From Aliirhizobium smilacinae (lineage in GTDB: Bacteria > Pseudomonadota > Alphaproteobacteria > Rhizobiales > Rhizobiaceae), in contig NZ_VDMN01000001.1 of the NCBI RefSeq assembly GCF_006335145.1, forward strand, positions 372,001-436,000: a stretch of 64,000 nt of DNA. The letters are read 5' to 3'. A program made the translations under genes and the position numbers. Under the pieces are notes generated by a model. That model saw only the letters and a list, made by a program, of their open reading frames with translations. It ran no database searches and had not been told where the DNA came from. Shown here in pieces: positions 63,806 through 64,000 of this stretch (position 1 is the first letter of the stretch; each line of letters starts with the position of its first letter).

Positions 63806-64000
63806 TTGAAACGCTCCTCGAGGGCTTCAACCGCAGCCTTGGAAAGCACGAGCTTGCCGCGACGCAGGATGTCGTAAACGTTGATGCCCTGAACCGGCAG
63901 AACATCGATGTTCGGGATGTTCTGGGCTGCGAGCTTGAAGTTGCTGTCGAGCTCGGCACCACCGATAACCAGAGCATTGGTCAGGCCGAGCGACGCGAAC
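63802..64000 (-). CDS. rplD: 50S ribosomal protein L4, C-terminal part
   Basis: The gene runs off the right edge; 66 C-terminal codons are visible. The sequence [31 protein letters not shown] and [21 protein letters not shown] matches the C-terminus of L4. Its TGA (63802-63804) overlaps the rplW start. Frames on the other strand or register here are shadows. rpsJ and rplC would be expected just outside the window. Confidence 0.95.
   Translation of the reverse strand, partial: FASLGLTNALVIGGAELDSNFKLAAQNIPNIDVLPVQGINVYDILRRGKLVLSKAAVEALEERFK

Noticed and set aside
1..64000. CRISPR array, insertion sequence or rRNA operon
   Set aside because: No regularly spaced repeats, transposase genes with terminal inverted repeats or rRNA sequence were seen anywhere in the window.

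Overview
The window looks like a chromosomal segment from a member of the Rhizobiaceae (Alphaproteobacteria, Agrobacterium/Rhizobium group). This rests on moderately high GC, a B12-dependent class II ribonucleotide reductase of the large rhizobial type, the short-LID adenylate kinase, an S10-spc-alpha ribosomal cluster without rpmJ or infA, and many families typical of rhizobia (DUF2087, DUF1883, DUF4112, a chemoreceptor ending in a CheR-type pentapeptide). Species cannot be named from the sequence alone.

Layout. 1-11.8 kb is ordinary core and accessory metabolism: the end of a periplasmic cyclic nucleotidase, a PhzF protein, a LysR/azoreductase divergent pair, two adjacent cyclic-di-GMP genes (one a rare Amt-PAS-GGDEF-EAL fusion), an HlyU-like protein, threonine ammonia-lyase and a secreted esterase. 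11.98-16.6 kb is a small genomic island inserted at tRNA-Leu(UAA). It has a tyrosine integrase next to the tRNA, an 18-bp copy of the tRNA 3' end at the far edge, a second direct repeat near both edges, a serine recombinase and three genes of unknown function. 16.8-20.7 kb holds wrbA, a CinA-like protein, a universal stress protein, an acetyltransferase and gpt. 20.7-25.2 kb is nrdJ with an elaborate upstream region (paired NrdR-like boxes, a DnaA box, a terminated hairpin pair). A lower-GC RES-domain gene and an orphan HTH antitoxin-like gene follow.

26.7-50.7 kb is a mosaic of envelope, stress and metabolic genes: YedI, glycerol dehydrogenase, a membrane alpha/beta hydrolase, a YcbK-type peptidase, a chemoreceptor, an outer-membrane protein, an acyltransferase, rarA-degQ, bestrophin, ilvD, msrPQ, an atypical SDR, DoxX and DUF2809. 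A DUF1508-like gene at 32.86 kb is interrupted by an in-frame TGA.

50.8-64 kb, all on the minus strand, is the ribosomal protein cluster rplD-rplW-rplB-rpsS-rplV-rpsC-rplP-rpmC-rpsQ / rplN-rplX-rplE-rpsN-rpsH-rplF-rplR / rpsE-rpmD-rplO / secY-adk / rpsM-rpsK-rpoA-rplQ. Slashes mark gaps that carry terminator-like hairpins or, before rpsM, a promoter-like pair of hexamers. The cluster may therefore be several transcription units rather than one. Isoleucine/valine synthesis (ilvA, ilvD), nucleotide supply (nrdJ, gpt, adk) and redox repair (azoR, wrbA, msrPQ) are the recurring metabolic themes.
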